Origin: Homalodisca vitripennis
Lineage: Eukaryota; Arthropoda; Insecta; Hemiptera; Cicadellidae
Length of the DNA: 64,000 nt
Assembly: GCF_021130785.1 (NCBI RefSeq)
Contig: NW_025776222.1
Location: 62,001-126,000 of the forward strand
Direction: 5' to 3'
Below are positions 28,240 through 40,058 of this stretch, in pieces. Each line of letters opens with the position of its first letter. Position 1 is the stretch's first letter. The notes beneath the pieces were generated by a model. The model was not told the DNA's origin. It saw nothing but the letters and a program-made list of their open reading frames with translations, and made no database searches. The position numbers and the translations under genes are program-made.

Positions 28240-28725
28240 TGAACGTCAAGGAAATCAATGATATCGTCCTGGACTCCAATGATGGTCGCCTTCATTAGTT
28301 GAGAAGCGCTGACTCTATGGACACTGATAACGATGATCATTTTGGCGTCAAATTTCCTCTGCTGAACGATGCTACAGGCAAGGGTGTTCCAGATCCCTTG
28401 CTGTGACTTAAGATCAGTTCAGAGCGTTTCCTCATGAGGAATCTTATCATCGCCGACGGACTTGTTAATGGAACTAAGCTCATTGTGACGGCTATAACCA
28501 CCCGGTTTTTTCCACTCAGACACCCACACGACGCAAAACCTATCGGAATTCCTAAAGTAATGTTTATGTTCGCGATCATTAAAGGCTCACCGTTACTTTT
28601 CTGTCGTCGTTTCCTCTGATGCTGGCATACTCGATGACCGGTCACAAGAGCCTGCTCAGTAGGGTTCGACGCCCAGAAGACATCGTGGTCCTTGTCCATC
28701 CTGGTAGGGTATCCGATGAAGTCGC
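28240..28725 (+). pseudogene. PIF1-like helicase C-terminal fossil (Helitron type)
   Basis: On the plus strand NVKEINDIVLD leads, after a TAG, to ADSMDTD; then, in the same frame after a TGA, the motif MRNLIIADGLVNGTKLIVT appears. In PIF1/Helitron helicases the order is 'NE.ND.IL', 'S.DS...D', 'FP.EFLN', 'LK.G..VMLLRNL....LCNGTRL', then 'QFP..LAFAMTINKSQGQ'. A frame change after CRRFL gives FPLMLAYSMTGHKS, which fits the last motif. At least two stops and one shift are present. Helicase core motifs upstream are absent. It is a decayed Helitron or related helicase. Confidence 0.7.
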
Positions 28726-28729
28726 CTAC

Positions 28730-29945
28730 CCTACGTGAAGAACATCGTGTACGGCGAACTTCTTTAGTAAACCAGATTGACCCTGGCAGTAGGCGAGGTA
28801 GCCTGCCGAAACAAACTCCCGTGGCGAGACTTTATACGTCATGCTTGAATTTTAAATTATTGACAAACTAACGGGCAAACAACAGTTTTATCAACAATAA
28901 ATACGTTATTAGCAACTGCGGTTTACTTTTCACTTCTTGGCATACCTAACCTCGGACTTTAGTTAACACCAAATTCTCCTTGTCTACTAGATTTTCAATC
29001 AGATCATTTAAACTTCCTACGAAATACATTACTTATTTTCATACAACACAAGAATGTCATATCATCAGGCTGAGCGTTATAGAACAATTACGACCCGCAC
29101 GATTCTCGAGAACGGATACAACTGTTAACGTGGAATTTTAAATCCTCATTTCCGAATTTAACTTATCATTAAATCTCATTTATCCTCGAATTTGGAAGCG
29201 AGAAACTATGAGGCCTGGGGTGGATTGTAATAATATACAATCCAACGCACACAAACCGGGGTTGAGGTTTATTTATAAGTTAAGTTACTTTTAAATTATG
29301 AAATACTTTTAAATTTCATATTCTCAGGAATACACAATTATCCCAATTAACTTTTGCAGAATAATCATAATAATCATATTTATTATTTACGTAAATGGTG
29401 TAATCCATAGTGACGTATAAAAAACTAAATTGTCGATTTTATCATGGTTGAGCTTTTAAAAATAAAAAGAACAATTTTCAGATATTTTATAATTAATCAA
29501 ATGTTCCTAACTCAATAATAGAAACCCCCTAATTGACTCTAACATGTTGCTAAGTTTCCAAGAAATCATTAGCAGTGATTTAATTTTGTTCTTGCAAATT
29601 TGCTATGCCCAAAAAGACTCTTAACGTTTCATCTAGAAGTTTAGCGTCGACCTCTCGATGAGGGACTTTGTAATACTTGCCGTTTGTTAAGTAATATAGC
29701 AGCATTGTACATAGTGATTAGACATTACGTGATTCTTAATACAGTTAACAACTAAAAGAGTAGTACAGTTACGATTAATATTTATTAATTAAATTAGTTT
29801 TATCTGTTTTATTCTTAAATAATAGGGACAAAGGTTCTCTCAGTTATATTTCATTTTTATTTAAAACAAGAAATTTAAAGCTATATAATTTATTTTTACT
29901 TTAGTTTCCGAAAGTTAGTGTTTAATAATTACATTATATGTTACA
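28730..29945. other. Intergenic stretch; no gene seen
   Basis: Unremarkable AT-rich text. The last ~250 bp lead into the host repeat that flanks the gypsy element. Confidence 0.5.
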
Positions 29946-30301
29946 AAATAATGAAAACAATTGTTTTTACTACGAGAAGAAACGAAAAGGCGAAATTTCA
30001 TTCGGAATATCTGTGAAGGTTAACATCAGAGCTATGGTGATAGTTTCAGTAACTAATTAGTTACATCAACAATTACAGACCACATTTCTCTTAAAATACG
30101 TATAATATCGTTATGAGAGTAAACAATTAAATTAAGTCATGTATTTCATTCCTAAGTCAAATAACGTACACTAATTTCAAATTATTTTCAATGTTCCAAT
30201 ACTATAAAATGCCTGAATGATATCTCTCTGACATATTTAAGTAAATATTTCTCCAAGTAATCATTACACTTTTATCTGATATGTGTGAACGGATATTGTA
30301 T
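29946..30301. repeat. Host repeat flank of the gypsy element, copy 1
   Basis: Positions 29946-30301 are identical, as far as I can read, to 39419-39774. A diverged third version is at about 40105-40345 ('aatttcaaattattttcaat' shared). It ends in GTAT, the target duplication that recurs at 40059-40062. Confidence 0.9.
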
Positions 30302-30585
30302 TGTCACGCCTCCTGCTCAGCTGGGGCGAAGGGGGTGTACTCAGGAACCAAACGCAGCTCAGATTACAGCAACTTTATGAACTTAAACAACAACACTTCC
30401 GAACCCACGGACACCACGCGTCACGACCATCACTAGGCTAAGCCCTACACTAGATCGGCCCTCAGGGAGCTCGGACGTCCGCTCGCGCCGGAGTCCTCTC
30501 ACGTACACACCGCCTCGGGCGCTCACCTTGCTGACCTCCCCCTCCAGTACTTCCAGACGGCGGGAACATGGGCCCCGACGTGACA
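30302..30585 (-). repeat. 3' LTR of the gypsy element
   Basis: Begins TGTCACGCCTCCTG and ends GGCCCCGACGTGACA in plus orientation, with terminal TGTCACG/CGTGACA inverted repeats. Identical to 39775-40058 except at 30582. GTAT precedes it at 30298-30301. Confidence 0.93.
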
Positions 30586-32852
30586 CACCCCCAGCCAAAT
30601 TAAGGGTGGTTGTTGGGGTGGATGCCCTCTAGGAGTTCGTCTTCTTCATTCTTCCAGGCCCTGGCAGCTGGTCCCTTGGTTGTGTTCAGCTGGGCGGCTG
30701 GGTCACGTGCACAAGTTACCATGGCGTCTACCCTCACGTTTCGCCGCGTATCGCTAACAGTGTGGCTAGCGGTCGGGGTTCTCCAACAGTCAATAGTTGT
30801 CTTTAGATGTGGAGGAAACACATGGGGAACAACGACACTGCGGCAGCCACTTCTCAGGGACAGTCATTTACACTGGCACATAAAGTCTCTGGCGTTGGGA
30901 CGGCCCGATCACACATAAAGTCTCTGAAGTTGGGACGGCCCGATCACACATAAAGTCTTTGAAGTTGGGACGGCCCGATCACGAGCCTCAGTCGTTCGCT
31001 TCCATCGGTACCGCTTCACTAATACATTTCCAGGGAAAGTTTATTAATTTTAATGTTATTCCAGCAACAGGCAATGTATCGTTCCTCACAAAGGTTTGCC
31101 TTCTACAAAAACATGATGTCCTACGAGAGCCTATCTACCCACTCTAGTTAGCAATGTTTGCTATTGGTGTAATCGCATTTATTTGACAGAAACATTAGTT
31201 CATAGAAGCTTACTCTTAAATATCCGCGGTGGTGTCCATTCCCTTATATTATACATCTATCCTTACGTGTAGGTATATTCGACATTTTATATTAAAAATA
31301 CATTAATCAACTTTACATGTCTTTATAATTACTTGAAGCGAGAAATTATAATTGTATATGCATAAATGAGTTCTTGACACATTCCGGAACCATTCAGCTG
31401 TTCTGTGCGAGTCATACAAAACAAAATATATTAATCCTCTATATTGCCCTTTCTTATGATCTAGTACAATGACGATATTCCAATTCAAACATGATAATAT
31501 TATTATTAGAACTATTTACCAAATTACTAACTAGTACATTAATCCTTATTATCTACCCATACTATAACTTACTATTGCAAAAACACTTTTTTTTATAGAT
31601 AATAACCTTACAAAGTGGATATTATTATAGGGACCCAAACTAAATAATTGTAATTATAAGTCCACGACAAGGCTATTCTAGATAATTGACATTTTCCTAC
31701 TCATTAACATAGACAAGTGAAACAAACTATAGTAGGACATTATAAGCGTAACCATGTACTACAGGATTCAGGTATTTTACAGTCCAAGAGGTGGTACAAA
31801 GTTTTGTAACTGAAGTTGTGCACAGCGGCAGTGTCTACGTGACAAAAGTAGCTGTGGTCAGCAGTAGCCGTCCGGCCTCTCTGGTCACCTGACCTCTCGG
31901 GTCACCGGCCTGGCTCTGAGCTACTGGACTTCCCACCGGTGCTCTAAGACGTAGCATGAAATGACTTCGTTTTTCAACAAAGCTCTTATCTCTTAAATTT
32001 TATTCTTTACATACATCTAACTACCTTTTAACATAACTACCTCAACACCACACAAGAATATGTTAATAGCTAACTATACCCGAACAACTTATAAGTTACT
32101 TTGTATGCATTGACAAGTTAATACTTGATTATTTTTATTCCCCAAATTACAAACAAATTACAAAAGTAATTACTTAGTTCTTAACATTGGTTAGCATAAC
32201 CATATACAACATTTGGTTTCGTATACGGTGTTGCAATCTTAGAAACTAACTTGTCAACGCTTAATTCATAATTACGTTAATGACAACTGGAAGAACAATA
32301 TGAATTATTATTAAATGTTTTACATCAGTGTTATAATACAATAGGCAATTATATTTTACTAACAAATTATTATGTCATTGCGACGTACCAATCCTCTTAA
32401 ACATTAAGTCTTAACCTAATCTAGGAATTCTAAAACTATTTCAAGGGTCCCCTGTATTTACAAAATAATTATGAGTTTACAATTTAATTATTATTAGTCA
32501 AAATCAACTTCTAACCATTCCACGCTGATATTGGCGTATGTATACGTACCGCTAAAAACAGAACATGTATTTCACCTAGTCAATCATAATAAACAGTTTT
32601 GGAATATAAACTCTTATATTAGCTAATACTCATATTCACTCTGAGTGGCCACTCGGTTTTTTTTCCATTCAAACTTTCACACTCCCCACATTTTCATTCA
32701 CACACTGGACTTACATGTTTACGAATTCATGATAACAATAATCTCCTGAAATAATATATTTTATACATTTTATTAATCATACACTATAACGTTCACAGTT
32801 ATACAGTTTACCTCGAAGTTTACCTATGGTTACAACGATTACCTGGTATCCT
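30586..32852 (-). other. Long 3' region of the gypsy element between env and 3' LTR
   Basis: About 2.3 kb with no credible gene. Immediately next to the LTR the minus strand has a G-rich run (GGCTGGGGGTG) suitable as a polypurine tract. A 35-bp unit is repeated three times at 30877-30981. A GC-rich island lies at about 31830-31950. The length is large for a gypsy 3' end, so a second insertion may be hidden here. Confidence 0.5.
30877..30981. repeat. Three tandem 35-bp units in the gypsy 3' region
   Basis: CACATAAAGTCTCTGAAGTT and its continuation (TGGGACGGCCCGAT) start at 30877, 30912 and 30947, each 35 bp apart, with two or three substitutions. Confidence 0.92.
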
Positions 32853-33397
32853 TTATACCTGATCACGAACTTGGTCCCACCATTCAAGAGTGATTCTCAG
32901 CTCCTTTCTATCGACCTCCGTGATAGGTAAGTTCTTTGGCAAGCCATCGTCTCTGACGTCACGTTTGGCGGTCATCGCTATGTCGTCGCCTTTTCGTCTC
33001 GATACCTTGGATCTCCAGTTTACCCATAATCCCACGACGTACCGACAACCAATCAGAACCAATATTATTATAATGCCACAAAATAAATCCACAATAAATT
33101 GTTCCTGATTCGGGGAGAATTATTCATTTTCTGCTCTCACAAATGCTCCTATACCTAAGCCTATTAGATGGGGATTTCTCACAACAATTATGGTTAGTAA
33201 ACAAAAATAAATGGAGTGCAGCACGGCTGACAGTGATGTATTAATACATGTCCCTCTCCACTGACAAAACCTTAAGCGTCGGGCTCTCTAACTTTCTATG
33301 TTCTGAAAAAGATAAATTCCAGTGCGGCAGCTGACTAGGCCATTCGTTGTCTAAGCATTCGTCTAGTGTCTCGAAAGTGCTGGAAACATGATTAATT
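32853..33397 (-). pseudogene. Env C-terminal part, split over several frames
   Basis: Downstream of the main env frame the minus strand continues env-like in other frames: a segment with SSTFETLDECLDNEW and WNLSFSEHRK, then a hydrophobic run near 33200, and finally DLFCGIIIILVLIGCRYVV (membrane anchor) with a basic cytoplasmic tail, near 33090-32853. The breaks at about 33400 and 33240 put the anchor out of frame with the ectodomain. Described only as broken parts. Confidence 0.6.
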
Positions 33398-34945
33398 TTA
33401 GAGTTGATTTTCAAAGTTGGAAGCTGGAAGTATGTGTGCCACAGCTAACTTATCCGCTTCCTGTCTACACGGATAGCTTTCTGAAACCAAAATGTGGGAG
33501 TCAGCGACTAAGCTACAATCACACGGCACTCTCGCGTGTAGTGCACCCAGGCTCTTACGCTCTGTTATCTTAACTGTAGTGTTCGAAGTGTATCTGCACA
33601 CAAACTCTAAATGCTCAACAATATGGGTTAGTACATTGGTGAAGTCGTCTATCTGGGTGATAAGTGGCACGTCACCTGACACACATGAAAATACACATAG
33701 TGAGCTCAGCTCTTGTATGGTCGCACCCATAAATGTTTTTCTAGGGCAACGTGAACCGGACACAGCGTCACCGGCGTATTTAAGGACATAGCATAGTGGA
33801 TTAATATTCGGCTGACAGTGCTGCATGGCTGCTCCCTGTATCACTACCATACTGTCTTCACTGTTAACCAAAAATGACGTTTCCTGCTTAATGGTACAAG
33901 TCTGGTTATTCCACGCAAAAGGTATTATTAAAGGGGTATTCAATCTCCATTGGGACGTAAGTTTCTTGATTGGAATCTGCAAATTTATTAAGATTGAGTT
34001 ACCAGAAATTACACAATCAGCTATTTCTAACTTAAGGTATTTAGACACTTCCTCCACTGGTATCGCTAGGTCATAGCTGTCCGCTTTTAATGCAACTGTT
34101 AATTTTGTTAAATCCTCTCTTAGCTTATCTGCAGTTATTATAGAATTCGTGATCTTCCCCTCTCGACATTGACTCAATATCTCTAGGCGTGTAACAAGTA
34201 GTAACAATTGTAACTGACGTACTGTATGGTGCGCGCTCACCTGTAACAAACTAAAACTCTTGTGATCATTTCTCTGTTCGTTTGTGAATTCCTGCTTCTG
34301 AAATCGATCGATTAACTTGGTTATGTTAACGCCAACATCCACGACACGTGCGAAGGTCCTCTCTACTTCTGCACTGTAATTCTTCATACCTAAATTGACA
34401 TTCTCTATTTCTGAAAAGGCTTCAGTTACTTGCTCACTTAAGCTATTTTCAAATTTTGACATTAAATATTGATTAGTAAATAAAGGTTTTAACTGTCGTT
34501 TAGTCGTTACTCCACAGCACCAATGGGCGAAATCTCCTATCACACTTAAACTCCTCTGGACTCTAGCAGACATACTATTAGACTTTACATATACATCGGA
34601 TTTCCCACTGAGGCTCGAGTTCAGCCATCTCACTTGCTGTCCTATTCTTTTATCGGCCTGAAGAATCCATGCGAACAACATGCATTGGGGATCATTTAAT
34701 ACTCTGTTACAAAAACCATTATTCTGTGGCAGTGACAAATGAGCCATATCGACCTCTGGCAACACACTTTGATACACTAGAGGAACTGATGACTCGTACA
34801 TCACCATCTCGGGTATCTCTTTCCAGTACACCCCTGTAGTTACAGATATCGGCACCCGGGTGTCGCTGTGCATCCCGGTAACTGCGACTGCACACAAAAT
34901 ACACTTACACGTAACTAGATACATCACCGCTATCTGGTATTCCAT
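33398..34945 (-). CDS. env: Gypsy envelope-like protein, ectodomain (frame truncated before the membrane anchor)
   Basis: A 515-residue frame with a hydrophobic N-terminus (MEYQIAVMYLVTCKCILCAV) suitable as a signal peptide. A possible furin-type site RVQR followed by SLSVIGDFAHWCCGV sits near residue 130, and a helical coiled region follows (EVERTFARVVDVGVNITKLID). Later cysteines include CPRKTF and CDCSLV. The layout fits insect errantivirus envelopes related to baculovirus F proteins. The frame stops at 33398 before any transmembrane anchor, which lies in another frame downstream, so this copy would not yield a membrane-anchored protein. Confidence 0.7.
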   Translation of the reverse strand: MEYQIAVMYLVTCKCILCAVAVTGMHSDTRVPISVTTGVYWKEIPEMVMYESSVPLVYQSVLPEVDMAHLSLPQNNGFCNRVLNDPQCMLFAWILQADKRIGQQVRWLNSSLSGKSDVYVKSNSMSARVQRSLSVIGDFAHWCCGVTTKRQLKPLFTNQYLMSKFENSLSEQVTEAFSEIENVNLGMKNYSAEVERTFARVVDVGVNITKLIDRFQKQEFTNEQRNDHKSFSLLQVSAHHTVRQLQLLLLVTRLEILSQCREGKITNSIITADKLREDLTKLTVALKADSYDLAIPVEEVSKYLKLEIADCVISGNSILINLQIPIKKLTSQWRLNTPLIIPFAWNNQTCTIKQETSFLVNSEDSMVVIQGAAMQHCQPNINPLCYVLKYAGDAVSGSRCPRKTFMGATIQELSSLCVFSCVSGDVPLITQIDDFTNVLTHIVEHLEFVCRYTSNTTVKITERKSLGALHARVPCDCSLVADSHILVSESYPCRQEADKLAVAHILPASNFENQL

Positions 34946-35444
34946 AGTCGCTCACCTCGTTCCTGTCTCTGTCAGGACTTAGGTACACACACAAGTAACA
35001 CAATTAAACAAGAAATAAAATGTTAAACACTGTACGATAAATAGCAATTATTGGAAAATTATTAAATCAATTCTGAGAATAAACGTATATAAATATATAT
35101 ATAATGAACCACGATTATGGGACTCAGGTTGTCTTCAGTTCACTTATGTCCACGCGACACCGACACTAACCGAACTAATTGTCCTCAGCAAGGTCTTCAC
35201 ACTCTCCCCTTCCGCATCGTTCATAGTTCATTCACCGGCTATTGATTGTCGTGAAGCACACCTTCATGAGTTCCTCATTTCGTACACTAATGTTAAGGTT
35301 TTTCTACCACTCACTACAATTCACAATAAATTGGAAAGTCCAAAAGTTGAACATGGTCCTAAATTAATAATTATTAATCTACCTTTTACTAAATATTATT
35401 TACAACTACTTTTAGTTCATTTTGTTTTGTTTACCATAACCCTC

Positions 35445-38400
35445 TCACAGTGTCCTAGGGTAGTACCGCTTCAGCCGACTAACGTGAATTGTGTCTTGGA
35501 ACGGAGGCTTCTTTCCTTTGGTGACTAGTATCACGTAGTTCACGTCCGATAGCTTAGCCTCGACCTGGTATGGTCCATACCATCTGTGTAGTAGCTTAGT
35601 CGATCTACCCTTCTTGCGGATGGGAGTCCACACCATTACTTGATCCCCTGGTTTAAATTCCACATGTCGATGGGTCCTATCAAACCTCTGTTTCTGCTTC
35701 TTCTGTGTACCGCTGACTATCTTCTGTACGTCTTCACGGCACTTCTGAACTCTCTCCAGCACTTCCTTGACTTGTGGGTCCTCTGACGCATTTTGGCGTA
35801 GGGACACGTCTATGGGGAGTCGTGCTTCTCGACCATACATAAGGAAGAAGGGTGTGTGTCGAGTTGTCTCTTGTACAGATGTGTTATAGCTAAAACAAGT
35901 AAGGCTTACATACAAATCCCAGTCTCTCTGGTTAGTGCTGACATAGTTCGACAGCATTTGGGCCAAAGTACCGTTAAAATGTTCTGTCAATCCATTACAC
36001 ATGGGGTGGTAGGCAGTTGTAAATACTGGTCGTATTCCCAATCCTTTTAACAATTCTTTCACCAAGGAGGATGTGAAATTCGTCCCCCTATCTGACAATA
36101 TCTTCTTTGGGCATCCGAACTTACAGATTATCCTGTTTACTAGGAACCTCGCCGTTGTTTCAGCAGTCGTGGTTTTCGTTGCCTCGGCCTCTGCCCACTT
36201 TGTGGCGTAGTCTACTGCTACTATTATATACACATTCCCTTTCGCTGTCCTCTGAAACGGTCCCAAGAAGTCCACTCCTAGGTATCTAATGGCTGTCCCA
36301 CGGGAATAGGTTGTAAGAACCCTGCGGCTGCTCGTTTGGGTGTCTTGCGACTCTGGCAGTCCGGGCACGTTTTTACGTATCGTTCAACTTCCTTAACCAT
36401 ATTTGGCCAGTAGTATCTGCTTTTTATCTTGAAGAATGTTTTACTGAACTCCAGATGGCCGCCAGATAACGGACTGTCATGACATTCAAATAACACCTCA
36501 TCTCTGATACTTTTTGGGATCACTAGTAACGTCTTGTGACCTACATGTGCGACATTCTTCTTATATAGTAACCCGTCTTCAACTATAAAGCTCTTAGCCA
36601 ACCGTCGATCTGCGCTAGCTGCTCCGTCGGGGTCTTGAACTGCTTCTATTATCCTATTGCAATCGGGATCTTCTCTCTGTAGACTGGTGAGATCTTTCAG
36701 GTTAATTGCTAACATTGAGATATCATTGGTCTTGTCCTGATCCTCCGGATCGTCTACCCCTCCGTGATTCCTTGATAGACAGTCTGGTACCACGTGCAAT
36801 CTCCCTTGCATGTGTTTATTAATCTTGTAATCAAATTCCATAAGTTTGAGAGCCCAACGGCCCAGTCTGCCCGACAGGTCTCTGTTCTTGTCTAACCAAC
36901 ATAGCACGTGGTGGTCCACCACTATGGTAAACTTTCGGCCCCATAAGAATTGCCTAAAATATTGCGCCGCCCAGACCACAGCGATGCACTCTTTCTCAGT
37001 TGTAGTGTATTTCTTCTCGGCATCCGATAACCTTCGTGAACCATACGCTACTGGAAGCAATGTCTCTCCATCCTTTTGCATAAGGGCTGCGCCTACTCCT
37101 TGGTCACTCGCATCAGTGTGCAACTCAATGGGCAACTTTGGGTCAAAATGTCTCAGAATTGGAGCTGATGTCAGGCGCTCCTTCAGATCTACAAAGGCTG
37201 CCTCCTGTTCAGGACCCCAATGGAATCTTACATCCTTCCTGGTAAGATGGACTAAAGGACCAACTAACTTAGAGAAATCCGGCACAAAAGATCTGTAATA
37301 ATTACACATACCAATAAAGGATCGCAGAGTTCTTAGTCGTCTTGGCGCCTCAAAGTCTTTTACTACTTGTATCTTGTCAGGGTTTGGACTTATACCTTGG
37401 GCGATTACCGTGTGTCCTAAGATCTTGACTTCGCTATACCCGAACGAACATTTGGTTGGATTAAGAGTCATAGAGGCTGATCTAAGCCTTTCCAAGACCT
37501 GCCTTAATCTGCTAAGCATGTCATCATATGTTGGTGCCATGACTAATACGTCATCGAGGTAAACCAGACAGCTCCCCCATTTCAACCCTGCTAGTACCTG
37601 GTCCATACATCTCTGGAACACCGCTGGGCTAGTCTTGAGTCCAAAGGGGGTACATTCCTACTCCCAAAGGCCGTCTGCCGTTATAAAAGCAGTTTTGTGC
37701 TTATCCTCCTCCTTAATTGGTATTTGCCAATAACCAGAGTTCATGTCTAGGGTGCAGAACCATTGACATCCGTTCAAGTATGTCAATATATCTCCAATTA
37801 ATGGTAAGAGATACGCTAGATCTTGGATACATAGGTTTAATTTACGGTAATCTACACAGAACCTCCATGTGTCGTCCTTCTTCTTTACGAGTACAACTGG
37901 AGATGCGTAAGCGCTGTTACTTTTCCGAATGACTCCTTTCGTTAGCATTTCATACACCTGCTCCCTGATAATCTCTCGCTCACGATGCGACACCCTATAG
38001 GGAGGTTGATGCACTGGGGTATCGTCAGTGAGTGGAATGGCCAGTTCACACACGTTTGTTCGTCCTATTTGAGATTTATTCCAGGCAAAGCGGTCTCTAA
38101 ACTCTGTCAGCAGTTTAAGTAGGGCTTTTCTTTTCTCTGGGGATAATTGCGGATTAATATCTATGTTTGCCTCCTCAAGCTCGCTCTTTTCTTGTCTTGC
38201 TCCCTCGACTTCGCTGGTCGGTTCTTTTCGCAGTTCACAAATTTCATATACCTCCGCTAACACTTCGCCTCTTTGTAGGCACTTTTTATCATCTGCCAGA
38301 TTCATCACCAATACTTGGTTAGGTGGCTCGGCGTGAGTCAATCCGTAGGGCACTAGAACATATTTCCCTCTAAATATTCCTTCCTTTGGTTCTATAACTC

Positions 38401-39196
38401 CTAAAGTGGGCAACAAACCTTCGTACTTAATTTTCAGGAGTCTCTGACTTCTGGGAGGGAGTTCAGTAGAATCATCACATATTACTCTCGCCTATATCTT
38501 TTGTCTTTCTTCAAACTGTATGTGATTCAACCACGAGGGGTCTGGAGGTGGACGCAAATACTTGGCGTCTTTTTCCGCGCTGAGGAAATCTACTGAGATT
38601 TTTCTTCCGTTGGAGATTATAAATTGGGCTCTTCTCCTCGAGAAATCTATTGTTGTACCAAACTTCAGGTGGAAATCGTTACCCAGGATACAACAGTCAC
38701 TTACTCCTTTGGCCACACACACTGGGAACAATATCACACAGTGGCTGATTTCTAAGATAATTTCTATTCTACCCAGAATCTGTACTGGCTCATCGGTGGC
38801 TGTCTTAACATTCATTCCTTGTACTGCTTTAATCCTGTCTCTCACGTTGGCTACCAGATTCTCATCAACACAACTCACACAGGCCCCAGTATCTAATATT
38901 ATTGGCATTGTCCTCTGATTTAATTTTCCTTTTGTTTCCAATACTCCCACGGACCTAATAGTACTGGCCTCGGGACGAGGGAATTCCTTGGGTATAGCGT
39001 TGGTAAAATCTCCACGGCGATACTCATGGCGTGGATTACGGTTGTATCTCCTCCATGTGTCATGCCATTCTCGGCGCTCATGTTCTTGGCACAAGACGCT
39101 CATCCTCTGTCCATTAGGATGTTCCCTCTGTTGTTGGGAGCTCATTCTAGCGGAACCACTCGCTCCCTGATTTAGTGATTCCCTCTGGCGTTTCCC
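35445..39196 (-). pseudogene. pol: Gypsy pol: protease, reverse transcriptase, RNase H, integrase
   Basis: Protease: IILDTGACVSCVDENL near 38.9 kb. Reverse transcriptase: FCVDYRKLN and LDMNSGYWQIPI near 37.75-37.87 kb and VYLDDVLV (YxDD) near 37.55 kb. RNase H: ELHTDASDQGVGAALM and TTTEKECIAVVWA. Integrase: HLEFSKTFFKIKSRYYWP with CPDCQSRK (zinc site), then VDYATKWAE, LSDRGTNF and LTEHFNGTL (the D, D, E residues). Two in-frame TAG codons are at 38492-38494 and 37658-37660, and there is a frameshift near 36290 between the integrase zinc site and core. Position upstream of env and the minus orientation match the element. Confidence 0.9.
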
Positions 39197-39418
39197 TGAT
39201 TTCCTGAGCGACAGGCAACAGCATAATGACCGGGTCTATTGCACTGGTAGCATATCACTCGACCGTCACTAGTTCTTCCACGATTCGAGGTGGAGTAGGC
39301 TCCTCTTGCTCCCCCTCGGTTCCACCTTCCATACTGTTCACCATCTTGTGCTCTTCTTCCCCTCGGAACTTCGAACTGAACCCTTGGCTGTTGCTTATTA
39401 AATATTGAAATCATTATT
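39172..39418 (-). pseudogene. gag: Gypsy gag, C-terminal nucleocapsid fragment
   Basis: Only the end of gag remains: an Arg/Gly-rich segment (RGRRAQDGEQYGRWNRGG) and one CCHC knuckle, CYQCNRPGHYAVAC. The frame reaches the junction with the duplicated flank at about 39418 and the rest of gag is absent. It ends at 39172, just after the shift site. Confidence 0.8.
39190..39196 (-). promoter_or_regulatory. Likely -1 ribosomal frameshift site GGGAAAC between gag and pol
   Basis: On the minus strand the gag frame reads CAG GGA AAC, so the heptamer is G GGA AAC (X XXY YYZ). A -1 shift leads into the open frame that contains the protease. The gag stop is 6 codons farther on. This heptamer is a known functional type in retroviruses. 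Confidence 0.7.
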
Positions 39419-39774
39419 AAATAATGAAAACAATTGTTTTTACTACGAGAAGAAACGAAAAGGCGAAATTTCATTCGGAATATCTGTGAAGGTTAACATC
39501 AGAGCTATGGTGATAGTTTCAGTAACTAATTAGTTACATCAACAATTACAGACCACATTTCTCTTAAAATACGTATAATATCGTTATGAGAGTAAACAAT
39601 TAAATTAAGTCATGTATTTCATTCCTAAGTCAAATAACGTACACTAATTTCAAATTATTTTCAATGTTCCAATACTATAAAATGCCTGAATGATATCTCT
39701 CTGACATATTTAAGTAAATATTTCTCCAAGTAATCATTACACTTTTATCTGATATGTGTGAACGGATATTGTAT
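39419..39774. repeat. Duplicate of the gypsy 3' flank inside the element
   Basis: Identical to 29946-30301 as far as I can read, joined to gag at 39418/39419 and to the 5' LTR at 39774/39775. The shared 'aaataatgaaaac' at both left edges gives 5-6 bp of microhomology at the junction. Confidence 0.9.
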
Positions 39775-40058
39775 TGTCACGCCTCCTGCTCAGCTGGGGC
39801 GAAGGGGGTGTACTCAGGAACCAAACGCAGCTCAGATTACAGCAACTTTATGAACTTAAACAACAACACTTCCGAACCCACGGACACCACGCGTCACGAC
39901 CATCACTAGGCTAAGCCCTACACTAGATCGGCCCTCAGGGAGCTCGGACGTCCGCTCGCGCCGGAGTCCTCTCACGTACACACCGCCTCGGGCGCTCACC
40001 TTGCTGACCTCCCCCTCCAGTACTTCCAGACGGCGGGAACATGGGCCCCGACGTCACA
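39775..40058 (-). repeat. 5' LTR of the gypsy element
   Basis: 284 bp, same as 30302-30585 except for one base (40055). GTAT follows at 40059-40062. Confidence 0.93.

Larger units (their letters stand above)
30302..40058 (-). mobile_element. Ty3/gypsy (errantivirus-like) retrotransposon with env, structurally rearranged
   Basis: Minus-strand element with 284-bp LTRs at both ends, target duplication GTAT, and gag (fragment), protease, reverse transcriptase, RNase H, integrase and env in that order. Total 9,757 bp. Between the 5' LTR (39775-40058) and the gag fragment lies a copy of the element's own 3' flank (39419-39774) instead of a primer binding site and the start of gag. LTRs differ at a single base (30582 versus 40055), so insertion is recent. 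Nonsense codons and a frameshift in pol make the copy inactive as assembled. Confidence 0.92.

Noticed and set aside
29952..30585. 634-bp LTR ending at 29952
   Set aside because: Part of this is host repeat: a diverged third copy lies beyond the other LTR. The TGTCACG/CGTGACA ends and the GTAT duplication define a 284-bp LTR instead.
30383..30918. GC-rich frames on both strands over the gypsy LTR and its neighbour
   Set aside because: LTR sequence is expected to be non-coding here; Arg/Val/Gly-rich translation reflects GC content.
30877..30981. Possible CRISPR-like array
   Set aside because: Only three units with no spacers; a plain 35-bp tandem repeat in a eukaryotic retrotransposon.
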